Notes: a model not told the origin generated them from the sequence alone. DNA of 64,000 nt from Pantoea wallisii (GCF_002095485.1 NZ_MLFS01000001.1:1-64000); one strand, 5' to 3'; counted from the stretch's first letter, positions 1-14,598 are shown. Made by a program: numbers and translations.

Positions 1-254
1 GACGTTCAGGGCTTTTTTACGTCTGCAGATCGTGCATAACCCTCTTTTTAACCCTCAACATTAGTGTTTTACTCGCCATAGTCTTAGTTCCCGTAAAAAA
101 AATAACCCTGAAAAGTGTTTTAAAATTACTCAATAGCGGTTTTGAAATCACGAATCCGGCGAAAATAGCCGCTAAAAATCATCTCTTGCCCCGCCCTGTA
201 CTCTGTTGCGATGTCACAACTGACCGGCCAAAAAATCGTTATCCCATCTAAAGC
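1..254. other. Intergenic left edge, no gene seen
   Basis: This AT-rich stretch lies upstream of metA and shows no open frame with a ribosome site on either strand. It presumably holds the end of a neighbouring unit outside the window and part of the metA control region. I see no tRNA or rRNA sequence in it. Confidence 0.5.
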
Positions 255-267
255 TGAAACATTTTCA
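255..267 (+). promoter_or_regulatory. MetR binding site upstream of metA
   Basis: The sequence TGAAACATTTTCA is a perfect match to the MetR consensus TGAA-N5-TTCA, about 100 bp before the metA start. MetR activates metA in E. coli, so position and sequence agree. Binding itself is inferred. Confidence 0.7.
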
Positions 268-321
268 TAAAGTGCATGAAGGCTCGACATAATGCACTGA
301 CCAGGCTAATCTCGGGCATCT

Positions 322-337
322 GGATGTCTAAACGTTT
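322..337 (+). promoter_or_regulatory. MetJ operator (two met boxes) of metA
   Basis: GGATGTCT followed directly by AAACGTTT gives two adjacent 8-bp met boxes, each 6/8 to AGACGTCT. The E. coli metA operator lies at the same place just before the gene. MetJ with S-adenosylmethionine would repress here. Confidence 0.7.
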
Positions 338-367
338 ATATGGTTATCAGTAAGAGGTAAGCAGGTT

Positions 368-1297
368 ATGCCAATCAGGGTCCCCGACGAATTACCGGCA
401 GTGAATTTTTTACGCAATGAAAATGTCTTTGTCATGACCTCATCGCGCGCCAGTGTGCAGGAAATTCGCCCGTTAAAAGTGCTGATCCTTAACCTGATGC
501 CAAAGAAAATCGAAACGGAAAACCAGTTTTTACGCCTGCTATCCAACTCGCCGCTGCAAATTGACGTTCAACTGCTGCGGATCGATAGCCGCGAGTCGCG
601 CAACACGCCCAGCGAGCATCTGAATAACTTTTACTGCAATTTTGAAGACATCCAGCATGACAACTATGATGGCCTTATTGTCACCGGCGCGCCGCTGGGG
701 CTGGTTGATTTCAACGATGTTGCCTACTGGCCGCAGATTCAGCGTGTGCTGCACTGGGCGAATGAGCATGTCACATCAACACTGTTTGTCTGTTGGGCTG
801 TGCAGGCTGCGCTCAACATCCTCTATGGCATTCCTAAGCAGACTCGCCAGAACAAACTCTCCGGCGTGTATGAGCATCAGATTCTGCATCCGCATGCCCT
901 GCTGACGCGTGGCTTTGACGATAACTTCCTTGCACCGCACTCACGTTATGCTGATTTTCCCAGCCAGCTGATTCGTGATTACACCGATCTGGAGCTGTTT
1001 GCGGAGTCAGAAAGCACGGGTGCCTATCTCATGGCGAGCAAGGATAAGCGCCTGGCTTTTGTCACCGGCCATCCTGAATATGATGCGCTGACGCTATCCG
1101 GTGAATACCATCGTGACTACGAAGCCGGGCTACATCCGGAAGTCCCGTTTAACTACTTCCCGCAGGACAACCCGGAGCTGCCACCGCGCGCCACCTGGCG
1201 TAGTCACGGTAACTTACTGTTCTCTAACTGGCTCAACTACTATGTCTACCAGATCACGCCGTTTGATCTTCGTCGTATGAATCCAACACTCGAATAA
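368..1297 (+). CDS. metA: Homoserine O-succinyltransferase MetA
   Basis: MetA transfers succinyl from succinyl-CoA to homoserine, the first committed step of methionine synthesis in the cytoplasm. The protein has 309 residues, the E. coli length, and near-identical N-terminal sequence ([16 protein letters not shown]). The catalytic cysteine lies in [11 protein letters not shown] (about residue 142) and the His-Glu pair in VTGHPEYDA (about 235-237), as expected for the class-I-amidotransferase-like fold. The start ATG has a GAGG about 10 bases upstream. MetR and MetJ sites precede the gene and a strong terminator follows, so it is a single-gene unit. Its neighbour aceB is the same as in E. coli. 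Confidence 0.98.
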   Translation: MPIRVPDELPAVNFLRNENVFVMTSSRASVQEIRPLKVLILNLMPKKIETENQFLRLLSNSPLQIDVQLLRIDSRESRNTPSEHLNNFYCNFEDIQHDNYDGLIVTGAPLGLVDFNDVAYWPQIQRVLHWANEHVTSTLFVCWAVQAALNILYGIPKQTRQNKLSGVYEHQILHPHALLTRGFDDNFLAPHSRYADFPSQLIRDYTDLELFAESESTGAYLMASKDKRLAFVTGHPEYDALTLSGEYHRDYEAGLHPEVPFNYFPQDNPELPPRATWRSHGNLLFSNWLNYYVYQITPFDLRRMNPTLE

Positions 1298-1320
1298 TCC
1301 CTTCGTACGCTTGCCGGTTA

Positions 1321-1357
1321 ATGCCGCGACAACCTCTGGCTGTCGCGGCATTTTTTT
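1321..1357 (+). terminator. Rho-independent terminator of metA
   Basis: An 11-bp perfect stem (ATGCCGCGACA paired with TGTCGCGGCAT) with a 9-nt loop is followed by seven T residues, 24 bases after the metA stop codon. Confidence 0.93.
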
Positions 1358-1373
1358 ATCTGCGCTAAATATA

Positions 1374-1388
1374 TGGAAAGTATTGCCT
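1374..1388 (+). promoter_or_regulatory. Distal IclR box of aceBAK
   Basis: TGGAAAGTATTGCCT matches the IclR consensus TGGAAATNATTTCCA at 11 of 14 defined positions. It lies about 75 bp upstream of a second box, similar to the two-site arrangement described for E. coli aceB. The role is inferred. Confidence 0.55.
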
Positions 1389-1448
1389 TTAATTCGCTGG
1401 ATTAAATTACTTTTTAATCAGCTAGTTATTCTATATTTAATTCAAAAA

Positions 1449-1463
1449 TGGAAATAGTTTTTG
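1449..1463 (+). promoter_or_regulatory. Proximal IclR box of aceBAK
   Basis: TGGAAATAGTTTTTG lies in the aceB promoter region and closely resembles the E. coli aceB operator as I recall it (TGGAAATTGTTTTTG). The left half-site is perfect and the right half weak, as in E. coli. IclR would repress the glyoxylate-bypass operon here. Confidence 0.7.
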
Positions 1464-1565
1464 AAATTAAAATAAAAATCATTATGCTCTGATCTTGCCG
1501 GTTAAAAAACACCCTACATAACGATCCGTCTGAGACAGGGCGGATCAAACCAGGAGGCAGCCCGC

Positions 1566-3163
1566 ATGACAGATACGGTTATCAACACACGCTTACCTTT
1601 AGCCAGCCCTTTTCCCACGCGGAACAGCAGCTGTTTACGCCACAGGCGATCGATTTCCTGCACTCTCTGATTGCCCGCTTTGCGCCTGAACGTGAACGCT
1701 TACTGAAAGCACGTCAGCAGCGTCAGCAACATTACGATCAAGGCGCCCTTCCGGATTTCGATTCGGAAACCGCTTCCATTCGTGAGAGCGAATGGCAGGT
1801 ACGACCCATTCCACAGCTGCTGCGCGATCGTCGTGTGGAGATCACCGGCCCACCGGATCGCAAAATGGTCATTAACGCGCTGAATGCTAACGTCAATGTG
1901 TTTATGGCGGACTTTGAGGATTCGCTGGCGCCAACCTGGCAAAAACTGGTTGAGGGGCAGCTGACGCTGCGCGATGCCGTTAATGGGACCCTAAGTTTTA
2001 CCAGTGAAACCGGCAAAATCTACCAGCTGCGTTCCGACCCCGCTCTGCTGATGTGTCGCGTCCGCGGGTTGCATCTGGATGAGAAGCACGTTGAGTGGCG
2101 CGATCGTGCCATTCCCGGCGGACTGTTCGATTTCGCTCTCTATCTGTTTCATAACGTTGAAGCGCTGCTGGAGAAAGGGCACGGGCCATGGTTTTACCTG
2201 CCGAAAACCGAACACGCGAGTGAAGTCGCCTGGTGGCGTGAGATCTTCCGCTTTAGTGAGGATCGTTTTGATCTGCCACGGGGCACGATTAAAGCGACGG
2301 TGCTGATTGAAACATTGCCGGCGGTGTTTCAGATGGACGAGATCCTGTGGGAGCTGCGCGATCACATTGTCGGACTGAACTGCGGGCGCTGGGATTACAT
2401 CTTCAGCTATATCAAAACTCTGGGTCAGCACAGCGATCGTATCCTACCGGATCGCCAGCAAATCAGCATGGATCAGCCTTTCCTGGATGCCTATTCGCGG
2501 CTGCTAATCAGAACCTGTCATCGCCGTGGCGCGCTGGCGATGGGCGGCATGTCGGCTTTAATCCCGAGCAAAGATCCCGAGCGTAACGCCTGGGTAATGC
2601 AGAAAGTGCAGGAAGATAAAGCACGCGAAGCGGGTAATGGCCACGATGGCACCTGGGTGGCGCATCCCGGTCTGGCTGACATCGCGATGGCGGAGTTTGA
2701 CCGCCAGCTCGGCGATCGCCCTAACCAGCTGCACGTCAGTCGCGATCAGGATTCCGCCATTACCGCTGAACGCCTGTTGCGCCCCTGCCGTGGTCAGCGA
2801 ACGGAAGCGGGGATGCGCGCCAATATTCGCGTTGCGCTGCAGTACCTTGAAGCCTGGATCAGCGGCAACGGCTGCGTACCGATCGATGGCCTGATGGAGG
2901 ATGCCGCCACCGCTGAGATCGCCCGCACCTCTATCTGGCAGTGGATTCACCACAAGCAGATCCTCAGCGACGGTCAGCTGGTAACGGCAGCGCTGTTTGA
3001 GCAGTTTCTCGATGAAGAGCTGGCGGCCCTGCGGCACAGCATCGGTGAGGAGCGCTTCCGACAGGGCCGTTATGACGATGCCGCCGCCTTAATGGCGCAG
3101 ATCACCACAGACAAAGAGTTAGTCCCTTTCCTGACGCTGCCGGGCTACCGCCTGCTGCCCTGA
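1566..3163 (+). pseudogene. aceB: Malate synthase A AceB, frameshifted as read
   Basis: AceB condenses glyoxylate with acetyl-CoA to malate in the glyoxylate bypass. The only good start is ATG 1566, eight bases after GGAGG, but its frame gives nonsense after about seven codons (MTDTVIN). The matching frame (TLTFSQPFSHAEQQLF onward) begins at 1589. One missing base near 1587-1589 explains this, and restoring it gives about 532 residues against 533 in E. coli. From 1835 onward the frame is intact and highly conserved: VITGPPDRKM-like and GHDGTWVAHPGL motifs, and SGNGCVPIDGLMEDAATAEI near the C terminus. It is first of aceBAK, 16 bases before aceA, behind IclR boxes. A sequencing error is more likely than real loss, since aceA and aceK follow. 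Confidence 0.9.
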
Positions 3164-3179
3164 ACCTGGAGATAGTGCT

Positions 3180-4482
3180 ATGTCGAATCGTACACAACAG
3201 ATCGCTCAACTGGAATCGGACTGGCGTGGGACACGCTGGCAGGGCATTACGCGCCCGTACAGCGCTGAAGAGGTTATCAACCTGCGCGGCTCGGTTAACC
3301 CGGCCTGTACGCTGGCGGAACGCGGTGCGCACAAACTGTGGGCGCTGTTGAATGGCTCGTCCCGTAAAGGTACATCAACAGCCTTGGCGCTCTCACGGGC
3401 GGGCAGGCGGTACAGCAGGCTAAAGCCGGTATTGAGGCGGTCTATCTCTCTGGCTGGCAGGTCGCAGCAGATGCCAATCTCGCCGGGCAGATGTACCCGG
3501 ACCAATCACTCTACCCGGTGAACTCCGTACCGAACGTGGTGGAGCGTATCAACCAGAGCTTCCAGCGCGCCGATCAGATTCAGTGGGCCAGCGGGCTGTC
3601 ACCCGACGATGAAGCGTATATTGACTACTTCCTGCCGATAGTAGCGGATGCTGAAGCCGGCTTTGGCGGCGTACTCAATGCCTTTGAACTGATGAAGGCG
3701 ATGATTCAGGCGGGTGCGGGCGCGGTACATTTTGAGGACCAGCTGGCGGCGGTGAAGAAGTGCGGTCATATGGGCGGCAAAGTGCTGGTGCCTACCCAGG
3801 AAGCGATTCAGAAACTGGTGGCTGCCCGTCTGGCTGCGGATGTCATGAATGTGCCCACGGTATTGATAGCGCGTACCGATGCCGATGCCGCTGATCTGAT
3901 TACGTCAGACTGCGATGCACGTGATGCGCCCTTTATCACTGGCCAGCGCACAGCGGAGGGCTTCTTCCGTACCCGTGCCGGCATTGAGCAGGCGATCGGT
4001 CGCGGGCTGGCGTATGCGCCGTACGCCGATGTGCTGTGGTGTGAGACCTCCACGCCGGATCTCGCTCTGGCGCAGCGTTTCGCTGAAGCCATCCATGCGC
4101 AGTATCCGGGCAAGCTGCTGGCCTACAACTGCTCGCCATCGTTTAACTGGAAAAAGAACCTCGACGATCGCACTATTGCCCGCTTCCAGCAGGCGCTGAG
4201 CGACATGGGTTATCGCTTCCAGTTTATTACTCTGGCCGGCATCCACAGCATGTGTTCAACATGTTCGATCTGGCGCACGCCTACGCGCAGGGTGAAGGCA
4301 TGCGCCACTATGTAGAGAAAGTGCAGCAGCCGGAGTTCGCCGCGCGCGAAAAAGGCTACACCTTCTCTTCACATCAGCAGGAAGTTGGCACCGGCTATTT
4401 TGATCGCATCACCAATGTGATTCAGGGCGGGGAGTCGTCGGTCACCGCGCTCACCGGTTCTACCGAAGCCACACAGTTCTAG
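3180..4482 (+). pseudogene. aceA: Isocitrate lyase AceA, two frameshifts as read
   Basis: AceA splits isocitrate into succinate and glyoxylate. The start is MSNRTQQIAQLE, like E. coli MKTRTQQIEELQ. Two single-base deletions break the frame: after base 3370 (lost base in a Gly codon before [11 protein letters not shown], read as TSTALAL) and after base 4254 (a TGG Trp codon reduced to TG, before [15 protein letters not shown]). Restoring one base at each gives exactly 434 residues, the E. coli length. The catalytic KKCGHMGG motif (about residues 193-200) and the ending [11 protein letters not shown] are intact. It is the middle gene of aceBAK, with 47 bases to aceK. Two lesions in a central gene that otherwise shows full constraint point to sequence error. 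Confidence 0.92.
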
Positions 4483-4529
4483 CCTTCACGCTGGCCCACG
4501 GAGGGGCCTTGTCTGCCGGAGCACTGCCT

Positions 4530-6266
4530 ATGTCACCAGGAGAATCCCTGATCGCCCATACTATCCTGCAGGGTTTTGACGCCCAGTATGGCCGGTTTCT
4601 TGATATCACCGCCGGGGCGCAGCAACGCTTTGAGCACGCCGACTGGCATGCGGTGCAGCAGGCCATGAAAGCCCGTATCCACCTTTACGATCACCATGTC
4701 GGCCTGGTCGCCAACCAGCTGCGTATTTTGAATGCGCGATCGGACTGGGATGAGGCGTTCTGGCTGCGGGTCAAAAGCCACTATGAAACGCTGCTGCCCG
4801 GCTATCCGCGACATGAAATTGCCGAAAGCTTCTTTAACTCGGTGTATTGCCGCTTACAGGGACACAGCCATCTGTTTCCTGAGCGCCTGTTTATCTTTCC
4901 GTCGCAGCCCGTGGTGACCGCGCCGGAGCCGCAGCGCCCCATCTCCCGGCTGTACCGTCCGCAGCCGTGCTGGCAGGCGACGCTGCGCCAACTGCTCAAC
5001 GATATTCCGCTGCGCCTGCCGTGGCAGGATCAGACGCGTGACATCGGCTGGATTGTACGTCATCTGCATGAGCACTTTAGCGCCGCCCAGCTGGCACACG
5101 CCACGCTGGACGTGGCCAGTGAGCTGTTTTATCGCAATAAAACCGCGTGGATTGTCGCGCGCCTGCAGCTGAGCGAAGGCGACATCGTGCCGTGCCTGCT
5201 GCCGATTCAGCGCGATGATGCCGGACGTTTGTGGATCGACACCTGCCTGACTGACGGCAATGACGCCAGCATTGTGTTCGGCTTTGCCCGCGCCTATTTC
5301 ATGGTCTATGCGCCGGTACCGGCGGCGCTGGTGACGTGGCTGCAGCCGATTCTGCCGGGTAAAACCGTGGCGGAGCGCTATATGGCTATTGGTTGCCAGA
5401 AGCACGGCAAAACCGAGTGCTATCGTGAGTATCTGCACTATCTGGCCCACAGTCAGGAGGATTTCACCGTCGCGCCCGGCATACGCGGCATGGTGATGCT
5501 GGTGTTCACGCTGCCGGGCTTCGATCGCGTCTTCAAAGTGATCAAAGATCGTTTTGCGCCGCAGAAAGAGGTGACCGATGCGCAGGTGCGCGCCTGCTAC
5601 CGCCTGGTGAAAGAGCACGACCGCGTAGGGCGCATGGCTGATACCCAGGAGTTCGAATACTTTGCCCTGCCGCGTGCGCGTATTCCGGCCGCGCTGCTGG
5701 CGGAATTTCAGCGTGATATCCCGGAAAAAATCGAGGTACGTGATGATGTCGTGATCATCCGGCATCTGTGGCTGGAGCGGCGCATGGAGCCACTCAATCT
5801 GTGGCTCATGCAGGCTACGCCAGCACAGCGCCAGCACGCGATTGAAGAGTATGGCGATGCCATTCGTCAGCTGGCGGCGGCGAATATCTTCCCTGGCGAT
5901 ATGCTGTTTAAAAACTTTGGCATGACGCGCCACGGCCGCGTGGTGTTTTACGATTATGATGAGATTCGCCCGATGACGGAGTTGGTGTTCCGGGATGTGC
6001 CGGCCGCGCGTCATGAAGAGGATGAGCTGCAGGCCGAACCCTGGTACAGCGTCGGGCCGGATGATGTGTTTCCGGAGACGTTCCGCTATGCGCTGTGCAG
6101 CGAGCCGGCGACCGGCAAACTGTTACAGACTCTGCACCCGCAGCTGTTTGATGCCGGCTGGTGGCGCGCGCTGCAGGCACGCATCCGCGCCGGGCATATT
6201 GAAGAGGTGATCGCCTGGCGCGCGGCACAGCGCTTCAGCGCGCGCTACGCCTCGGTAGTCGCTTAA
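4530..6266 (+). CDS. aceK: Isocitrate dehydrogenase kinase/phosphatase AceK
   Basis: AceK phosphorylates and dephosphorylates isocitrate dehydrogenase, directing isocitrate to the TCA cycle or the glyoxylate bypass. Starting at ATG 4530 (GGAG eight bases upstream) the protein has 578 residues, the E. coli length, and opens [25 protein letters not shown] at 4509 would add seven unsupported residues. Conserved stretches include [29 protein letters not shown] (ATP-binding glycine-rich region, residues about 315-335), the long [13 protein letters not shown] block and [24 protein letters not shown], which carries the catalytic aspartates. It ends the aceBAK operon, and its stop overlaps the stop of convergent iclR by four bases. 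Confidence 0.97.
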   Translation: MSPGESLIAHTILQGFDAQYGRFLDITAGAQQRFEHADWHAVQQAMKARIHLYDHHVGLVANQLRILNARSDWDEAFWLRVKSHYETLLPGYPRHEIAESFFNSVYCRLQGHSHLFPERLFIFPSQPVVTAPEPQRPISRLYRPQPCWQATLRQLLNDIPLRLPWQDQTRDIGWIVRHLHEHFSAAQLAHATLDVASELFYRNKTAWIVARLQLSEGDIVPCLLPIQRDDAGRLWIDTCLTDGNDASIVFGFARAYFMVYAPVPAALVTWLQPILPGKTVAERYMAIGCQKHGKTECYREYLHYLAHSQEDFTVAPGIRGMVMLVFTLPGFDRVFKVIKDRFAPQKEVTDAQVRACYRLVKEHDRVGRMADTQEFEYFALPRARIPAALLAEFQRDIPEKIEVRDDVVIIRHLWLERRMEPLNLWLMQATPAQRQHAIEEYGDAIRQLAAANIFPGDMLFKNFGMTRHGRVVFYDYDEIRPMTELVFRDVPAARHEEDELQAEPWYSVGPDDVFPETFRYALCSEPATGKLLQTLHPQLFDAGWWRALQARIRAGHIEEVIAWRAAQRFSARYASVVA

Positions 6267-7093
6267 CGGCCAGAGTAAGTTTGCGTTACCTGTTTGGCGG
6301 CACGAATCACCAGCGCGCCGAGTTCGGTGATGCGGTCATCGGTCATGCGCGCCAGCGGGCCGGAAAGCGAGATCGCTGCAAAAGGCTCGCCATGCTCATC
6401 GTAGACAGGCGCGGCAACGCAGCGCAGGCCAAGCGCGTGCTCCTCGTCATCGTGGGAAAAGCCCATCTTGCGGATCAGCGCCAGATTCTCTTTCAGGCTG
6501 TGCGGCGACATCAGCGTCTTTGGCGTGTAGTAGTGCAGGCCTTTCTGATGCAGCAGCGCGGTGACCTGTTCATCGCTCAGATGGGCGAGAAACGCTTTAC
6601 CCGCGCCGGAGGCGTGCATCGGCAGCTTACCGCCGATCGGCGCGGACATACGCATCAGCTGGGTGCACTGCACCTGATCAATAATCACCGCCTGATAATC
6701 ACTGAGATCCAGCACCGCAAGGTTGACCGTTTCACCGGACTCCTCCATCAGCTTACGCAGCACCGGATGCACGATAGCCAGCAGATTACGGCTCTGCAGG
6801 AAGCTGCTGCCGACCACAAACGCGTGAGAGCCGATCGTCCACAGGCCGAGATCGCCCACCTGATGCACAAAGCCCTGCTGCTGCATGGTGGTTAACAGAC
6901 GATGCGTGGTGGAGTTGGGCAAACCGGCCTGCTGCGCCAGCTCGGTCAGGGCCACGCTACCGTGAGATTCGGCAATCAATTCAAGTAAGCGCAGGCCGCG
7001 GGTCAGCGACTGAACCTGGCCGCCGGCCGGGGCACTGGCTGCCGTGGTGGTACGGGGTTTTTTGCCGCGTTTTGCGGGCACCGGGGTTGCCAT
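6263..7093 (-). CDS. iclR: Acetate operon repressor IclR
   Basis: IclR is the repressor of aceBAK and of itself; its effectors are glyoxylate and pyruvate. The 276-residue protein has the winged helix-turn-helix at about residues 28-90 ([35 protein letters not shown]) and the C-terminal effector domain ([41 protein letters not shown]) of the family. It begins [15 protein letters not shown], like E. coli. It faces aceK, with which it shares four bases of stop codon, and diverges from metH. The E. coli gene arpA is absent between them. An IclR-like operator lies 26 bases upstream of the start, consistent with autoregulation. Confidence 0.97.
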   Translation of the reverse strand: MATPVPAKRGKKPRTTTAASAPAGGQVQSLTRGLRLLELIAESHGSVALTELAQQAGLPNSTTHRLLTTMQQQGFVHQVGDLGLWTIGSHAFVVGSSFLQSRNLLAIVHPVLRKLMEESGETVNLAVLDLSDYQAVIIDQVQCTQLMRMSAPIGGKLPMHASGAGKAFLAHLSDEQVTALLHQKGLHYYTPKTLMSPHSLKENLALIRKMGFSHDDEEHALGLRCVAAPVYDEHGEPFAAISLSGPLARMTDDRITELGALVIRAAKQVTQTYSGR

Positions 7094-7118
7094 AACGTCT
7101 CCAGATTCACTGCAGTTG

Positions 7119-7133
7119 TGGAAACCATTTTCG
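7119..7133 (-). promoter_or_regulatory. IclR autoregulatory operator
   Basis: TGGAAACCATTTTCG matches TGGAAATNATTTCCA at 11 of 14 defined positions and lies just upstream of the iclR start. Autorepression of iclR is known in E. coli; its use here is inferred from sequence and position. Confidence 0.55.
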
Positions 7134-7290
7134 TTTTAAACGGCATGAATGCAAACGCTGGCTTACTGGTCGGATCTGCCAGCGAGCGCTTCCAAAAATG
7201 TCACATCTGCCTGACTTTTGCTCACCCTAAAGTTATGCCAGTATGTCTGGCTGGTATCTTAGCCAGCGTAATGACGCGGACGGGGCGAGA

Positions 7291-10974
<3,684 letters not shown>

Positions 10975-11006
10975 GCCGTGTTGCGCAAAAAATTGCATAA
11001 TCCGCC

Positions 11007-11074
11007 GGTCGCCATTAATGGCGACCCTGCATCGCCTGCTTTTGTCTTTCGTAGGGTGCGCATTCATGCGCACC
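11007..11074. repeat. REP/BIME palindrome pair between metH and yjbH
   Basis: Two 20-bp palindromes face each other: GGTCGCCATTAATGGCGACC (11007-11026, form A) and GGTGCGCATTCATGCGCACC (11055-11074, form B). Form B is preceded by GTAG. The same pair recurs at 20.3, 33.3, 44.3 and 61.5 kb. A GTAG tetranucleotide before an imperfect palindrome is the signature of REP elements moved by RAYT transposases (established for that class); membership is inferred. Confidence 0.85.
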
Positions 11075-11083
11075 GGAAAACCT

Positions 11084-11105
11084 GCGCGGGCGATTACCCC
11101 CGCGC
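11084..11105 (-). terminator. Hairpin downstream of yjbH
   Basis: GCGCGGG and CCCGCGC form a 7-bp GC stem just after the yjbH stop, followed on the minus strand by AGGTTTTCC. The U tract is short, so termination may be weak. Confidence 0.4.
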
Positions 11106-11111
11106 GGCTGG

Positions 11112-13202
11112 TTAATTAAAACGCGCATCGCGATCTGACGTCAGGTCATACAGCTGGTACTTACGGCCCAGCATCTGGCCACCGTCACGCGTCAGCGGTA
11201 CCCAGTTCACCTGCGCACGACCGCGGGTTGGCGTCACGGTAAACAGATCCATCGGAATCGAAATATAGAAACCTTTGGTGAAATCGCCTTCGCCGTACGC
11301 TTCTGCCGACACATTGGTTTTGGTGGCATAGAACCCGACCATCACGCCGCTGTCGAAGCGCTTCGATACATCCAGCGTTACGCCCTTATCCTTCGCCAGA
11401 TATTGGCCAACGCTGGCTTTCACCAGCACATCCTGCATGAACCACGGACGCCAGTATGCGGTCAGATGACCGGTTGGCGCCTTATAGTCGGTGAACTTCA
11501 TCATGTTGTCCCAGTCGCGCTGCTTCACGTAGTTTGCATCGAGACCAACCGCCCAGTTGCTGTCCACCGGACGGTACAACACTTCGCTGCCCACGCCGCC
11601 ATACATGGTCTCCAGGTAACCGCCATACACCTGGCCGTAGAAACCATTGCCCAGATAGCGCATGTAGTTGGCCTGCAAATCATTCACGTAGACGTTGTTC
11701 GCCACGTAATCGCGAATGTGCGTGCGCACGCGTGGCAACGTGGAGTCCGCCGGCGCGCCATTGTAGTTAAACTTGTCGTAGTTGTTGGCGATGTTACCAA
11801 ACAGGCTACCGCCCACCAGCAAGTGGTCGGTCAGCCAGTAATCGACATTGCCCATCACGCCAAGCTGATACATGTAGAAGCTTTCCGGGCCGCCAACCGA
11901 CTGATTCAGCACCGGCGACAGGCTGTAGTTCAGACGCTCTTTGCGAATGAAAAAGCCCTGCTCGGTGTTACCCGCATCGACCGGCTCTTCACGCGTCTGC
12001 TGCAGCGGCTGCTCATGGCCCAGCGGATAGCCGCTTAGCGTGTTGTGCAGGCTGGTTACGCGGGTGCGCGTTGTCACCTGCGGCATATTGAAGCGCGATT
12101 CGGTAACATCGATGGTATCGATGCCGGCAGGCAAATTATTCATGATGATGCGGTTAGCGCGATCCACGCCTTCACGCGTATCGCGATATTTGGTCTGCTC
12201 ACCGGAAACGTACAGCGTGCTGCCGCGGGTTTGAATACGCGGCCCGCTCAGGCCGGCGTTGTACTTCAGCTCCGTCAGTTGGTTCGCGACCACCGTCGGC
12301 TCCAGCAGCTCGCCCTGCGGCTGCGGCTGATAAGCCGGTTTGGCGCTGTCGATATGCGACTGATGTAAATCGTTGAAGTTGGTGCGTACCGTTACGCCGA
12401 ACATAAAGGTGTTGCCGCGCTCGTAGCTGGCATTGATATCTGCCCAGTCGGTAAGGCGATAAATGGCGCCGACGTTTACTTTGCTGCGCTGCTCCAGGCG
12501 GCCCGCAAAGTCATCCTGATAGTCGTTCCCTTCATACTCCAGCTTCAGGCGCAGCGGCTGCCACGGCGTCTGATACTCTACGCCGCCAAAGAGGGCAGCC
12601 GGGCCGTGAAACATCTGTGAACCATTGATTGAGCCTGCTGAACCGCCGCCGGTGCGGCTGCAGAAACTGTCGCTGTACGAGCAGAACGGGTTCCTGATGC
12701 TGCCGCTATTGCCCAGGTAACCCCAGCCGATACCGGCGGTGAAATCAAACGGGCCCCAGGCTTTGCTGGCCACCAGATATTCGCTGTCGAACAGGCCGGT
12801 GCCGCCCAAATCGCGCGAGCCAACCGCCACTTCCGGCAGCCAGTAGCTCTCCTGCCACAGGCGTAATTTCACGTCGAACGCTTTATCTTTGTAGCTCTGA
12901 TTGCCGCTAAACCCCTCTACCGCGCTGTAGCGACGGGTACGTACATCGGTGTAGCGCACGGTGGTCTCCAGCCAGGGAAACAGCTGTAACGACGCGGAGT
13001 AGTAGCGATACTGATCGTTATCGCGGAAGTTCAGGCTGAATTCGCCCTCTTTCGCCATACGCGCGGTAGGCGTCTGCATCAGACCAACGCCACCGAAATC
13101 CGATTGAGAAGGGCCGATGGGCTGCGGCCAGGTTTCAGCGTGCACCTGGCAAGCCGCAGAGACAGAAACAGCCAGCAGGCTGAGAAGCAGTTGTTTTTTC
13201 AT
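11112..13202 (-). CDS. yjbH: Outer-membrane exopolysaccharide protein YjbH
   Basis: YjbH belongs to the YjbH/GfcD family (Pfam YjbH), predicted outer-membrane beta-barrel proteins encoded with exopolysaccharide export genes. The 696 residues (E. coli about 698) begin with a signal peptide ([22 protein letters not shown]) followed by [20 protein letters not shown], typical of the family. The rest is rich in aromatic, alternating beta-strand segments and ends [13 protein letters not shown]. It is the last gene of yjbEFGH, overlapping the yjbG stop by one base (TGATG). The operon affects extracellular polysaccharide production in E. coli. The exact function of YjbH in export is not known. Confidence 0.93.
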   Translation of the reverse strand: MKKQLLLSLLAVSVSAACQVHAETWPQPIGPSQSDFGGVGLMQTPTARMAKEGEFSLNFRDNDQYRYYSASLQLFPWLETTVRYTDVRTRRYSAVEGFSGNQSYKDKAFDVKLRLWQESYWLPEVAVGSRDLGGTGLFDSEYLVASKAWGPFDFTAGIGWGYLGNSGSIRNPFCSYSDSFCSRTGGGSAGSINGSQMFHGPAALFGGVEYQTPWQPLRLKLEYEGNDYQDDFAGRLEQRSKVNVGAIYRLTDWADINASYERGNTFMFGVTVRTNFNDLHQSHIDSAKPAYQPQPQGELLEPTVVANQLTELKYNAGLSGPRIQTRGSTLYVSGEQTKYRDTREGVDRANRIIMNNLPAGIDTIDVTESRFNMPQVTTRTRVTSLHNTLSGYPLGHEQPLQQTREEPVDAGNTEQGFFIRKERLNYSLSPVLNQSVGGPESFYMYQLGVMGNVDYWLTDHLLVGGSLFGNIANNYDKFNYNGAPADSTLPRVRTHIRDYVANNVYVNDLQANYMRYLGNGFYGQVYGGYLETMYGGVGSEVLYRPVDSNWAVGLDANYVKQRDWDNMMKFTDYKAPTGHLTAYWRPWFMQDVLVKASVGQYLAKDKGVTLDVSKRFDSGVMVGFYATKTNVSAEAYGEGDFTKGFYISIPMDLFTVTPTRGRAQVNWVPLTRDGGQMLGRKYQLYDLTSDRDARFN

Positions 13203-13930
13203 CAGTCTGGAATCCGGTGAGTCAGGACGGAGAGCATGCGCGCATTCAAATCAGCCTGGCCCCAGGGCAGGCTCCACGAGGTAAAACCGAGCCAGATCAC
13301 GCTGCCAGGTTCGACTTCAATGTGGCGTTGATTCCAGTAAGCAATCGGCACCTGCTGTGTTGCGCCAGAGGGCGCAATGACCGTCGCGATGCTGCGTTCG
13401 CCGCCGGACAGACGATCGTGGGCTGCCAGGTAGTCCCGCACCGTGCGGCCAGGCTGCCAGCTCTCTTTGCCGGGATTGCTCAGCGCACCGAGCACCAGCA
13501 CCTGCGTGGGCGGCGCGACGGTATAGAGATCGTAGCTGCCCAGTAACGTGCGGTTGGCTTCGGGACGCAGCCGCACCCAGTCAGGATCGAGTGAGGTAAA
13601 CAGGCGGCCCGTTATCTGCAGCGTGCTCAGCTGGTGGATCACTGAACCGATAGTTGCCGCCAGCGACTCACCGCTCCCGGCCTGCCAGGCTCGCAGATCG
13701 GCCAGCAGCTGTTTCTGCTGCTGCTGCGCGACCACCGTGGCGTCGCGGCTGGCGATCACCGTACCAGGCCACCAGGTCTGCAGCGCCGGATTGGTGACCA
13801 GCTGGCTCAGATTCTGAGCGTGATCGATGCGCAGTGACGTCTGGCCATGGACCGTGACCTGACTATCGGCCTGCGCGACACCCATAACGGGCAGGGCCAG
13901 TATGGCCAGCAGAGAAGTTATTTTTTTCAT
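13202..13930 (-). CDS. yjbG: Periplasmic exopolysaccharide protein YjbG (GfcC family)
   Basis: The protein has 242 residues (E. coli 245) with a cleavable signal peptide ([23 protein letters not shown], cleavage after AQA). It belongs to the GfcC/YjbG family, paralogous to GfcC of the group 4 capsule operon, with SLBB-like domains in the solved homologue. The block [18 protein letters not shown] near the C terminus is characteristic. It overlaps yjbF upstream by four bases (ATGA) and yjbH downstream by one, so translation is probably coupled. It is expected in the periplasm. Confidence 0.92.
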   Translation of the reverse strand: MKKITSLLAILALPVMGVAQADSQVTVHGQTSLRIDHAQNLSQLVTNPALQTWWPGTVIASRDATVVAQQQQKQLLADLRAWQAGSGESLAATIGSVIHQLSTLQITGRLFTSLDPDWVRLRPEANRTLLGSYDLYTVAPPTQVLVLGALSNPGKESWQPGRTVRDYLAAHDRLSGGERSIATVIAPSGATQQVPIAYWNQRHIEVEPGSVIWLGFTSWSLPWGQADLNARMLSVLTHRIPD

Positions 13931-14574
13931 GATTTTGCCGGCTTCAGAAGGGTAGTGACAATCGGATACGCGTCAGCGGCGAGCGTCTGCTGCGCCTGCA
14001 ACACGGTGCCATCGCGGTTATCGATCCAGAATGTGTTCTGCCACGTCGCACCCAGGCTATCGATGCGCACGGTCTCATGCCAGACGCGGCACGCCACCTG
14101 TTCACCCGCCAGGTTCAGCACGCTGTCATCGCCGCGCTGAAAGGTTGAGACGGCGGTAGCAGCGCGCACGTTAGCCTGTTCGCGCCACTGGACAACGCGC
14201 GTCCAGCCGGCCCCATTGTGCAGATGCAGCGCATCGGTCAGCGGGTCCTGTGCCAGATTGCTGACATCCTCCAGGTTATCGGGCAGGCCAAGGGTTTTCA
14301 CCAGGCGGCCATGCCGGAACACCAGCATGGCTTTATCCTGTGTAATCCACTTCTGCAGGCCATTTTCGTTGTAGCCCAGCACCACAAAAATACGCGGGCC
14401 GTCATTCACACGGGCGTACATGCTGGCGTAGGGCAGGTTTTGTACCTGTTCATCGGTGATGGTGACATCGTCCGGTCCGTTGATGGCCAGCATCACGGTC
14501 TGTTCGAGGCCTTTTTGCGTTTGAGTACAGGCCTGCAGCAGCAGGCAAAGCAGCAGCAAAGAGAGTTGGCGCAC
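13927..14574 (-). CDS. yjbF: Lipoprotein YjbF (GfcB family)
   Basis: A longer in-frame ATG upstream would add MVIFCFLVRFRQGYT, which does not fit a signal peptide start and overlaps the terminator region. GTG 14574, six bases after AGGGA, gives 215 residues (E. coli 212) starting MRQLSLLLLCLLLQAC, a lipoprotein signal with Cys at about 16. The body matches the YjbF/GfcB family of exopolysaccharide-associated lipoproteins (VTITDEQVQNLPYASMYARV, then GRLVKTLGLPDNLEDV). It lies 77 bases after yjbE, separated by an intrinsic terminator that would make yjbFGH less abundant than yjbE. Confidence 0.9.
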   Translation of the reverse strand: MRQLSLLLLCLLLQACTQTQKGLEQTVMLAINGPDDVTITDEQVQNLPYASMYARVNDGPRIFVVLGYNENGLQKWITQDKAMLVFRHGRLVKTLGLPDNLEDVSNLAQDPLTDALHLHNGAGWTRVVQWREQANVRAATAVSTFQRGDDSVLNLAGEQVACRVWHETVRIDSLGATWQNTFWIDNRDGTVLQAQQTLAADAYPIVTTLLKPAKS

Positions 14575-14598
14575 TGTGTATCCCTGTCTAAATCGAAC

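Noticed and set aside
3361-4260. Programmed frameshifting in aceA
   Set aside because: No slippery heptamer or downstream pseudoknot is evident, the family is never frameshifted, and both sites need a restored base that exactly recreates the usual length.
4854-6014. 386-codon minus-strand open frame
   Set aside because: It lies antisense inside aceK, which matches the family along its full length. Its product is His/Arg/Gln-rich low-complexity sequence typical of a shadow frame in GC-rich DNA.
7245-7264. CTGGCT/AGCCAG hairpin in the metH leader as a B12 riboswitch
   Set aside because: The stem is only six base pairs, there is no B12-box sequence, and the leader is far too short for a cobalamin aptamer.
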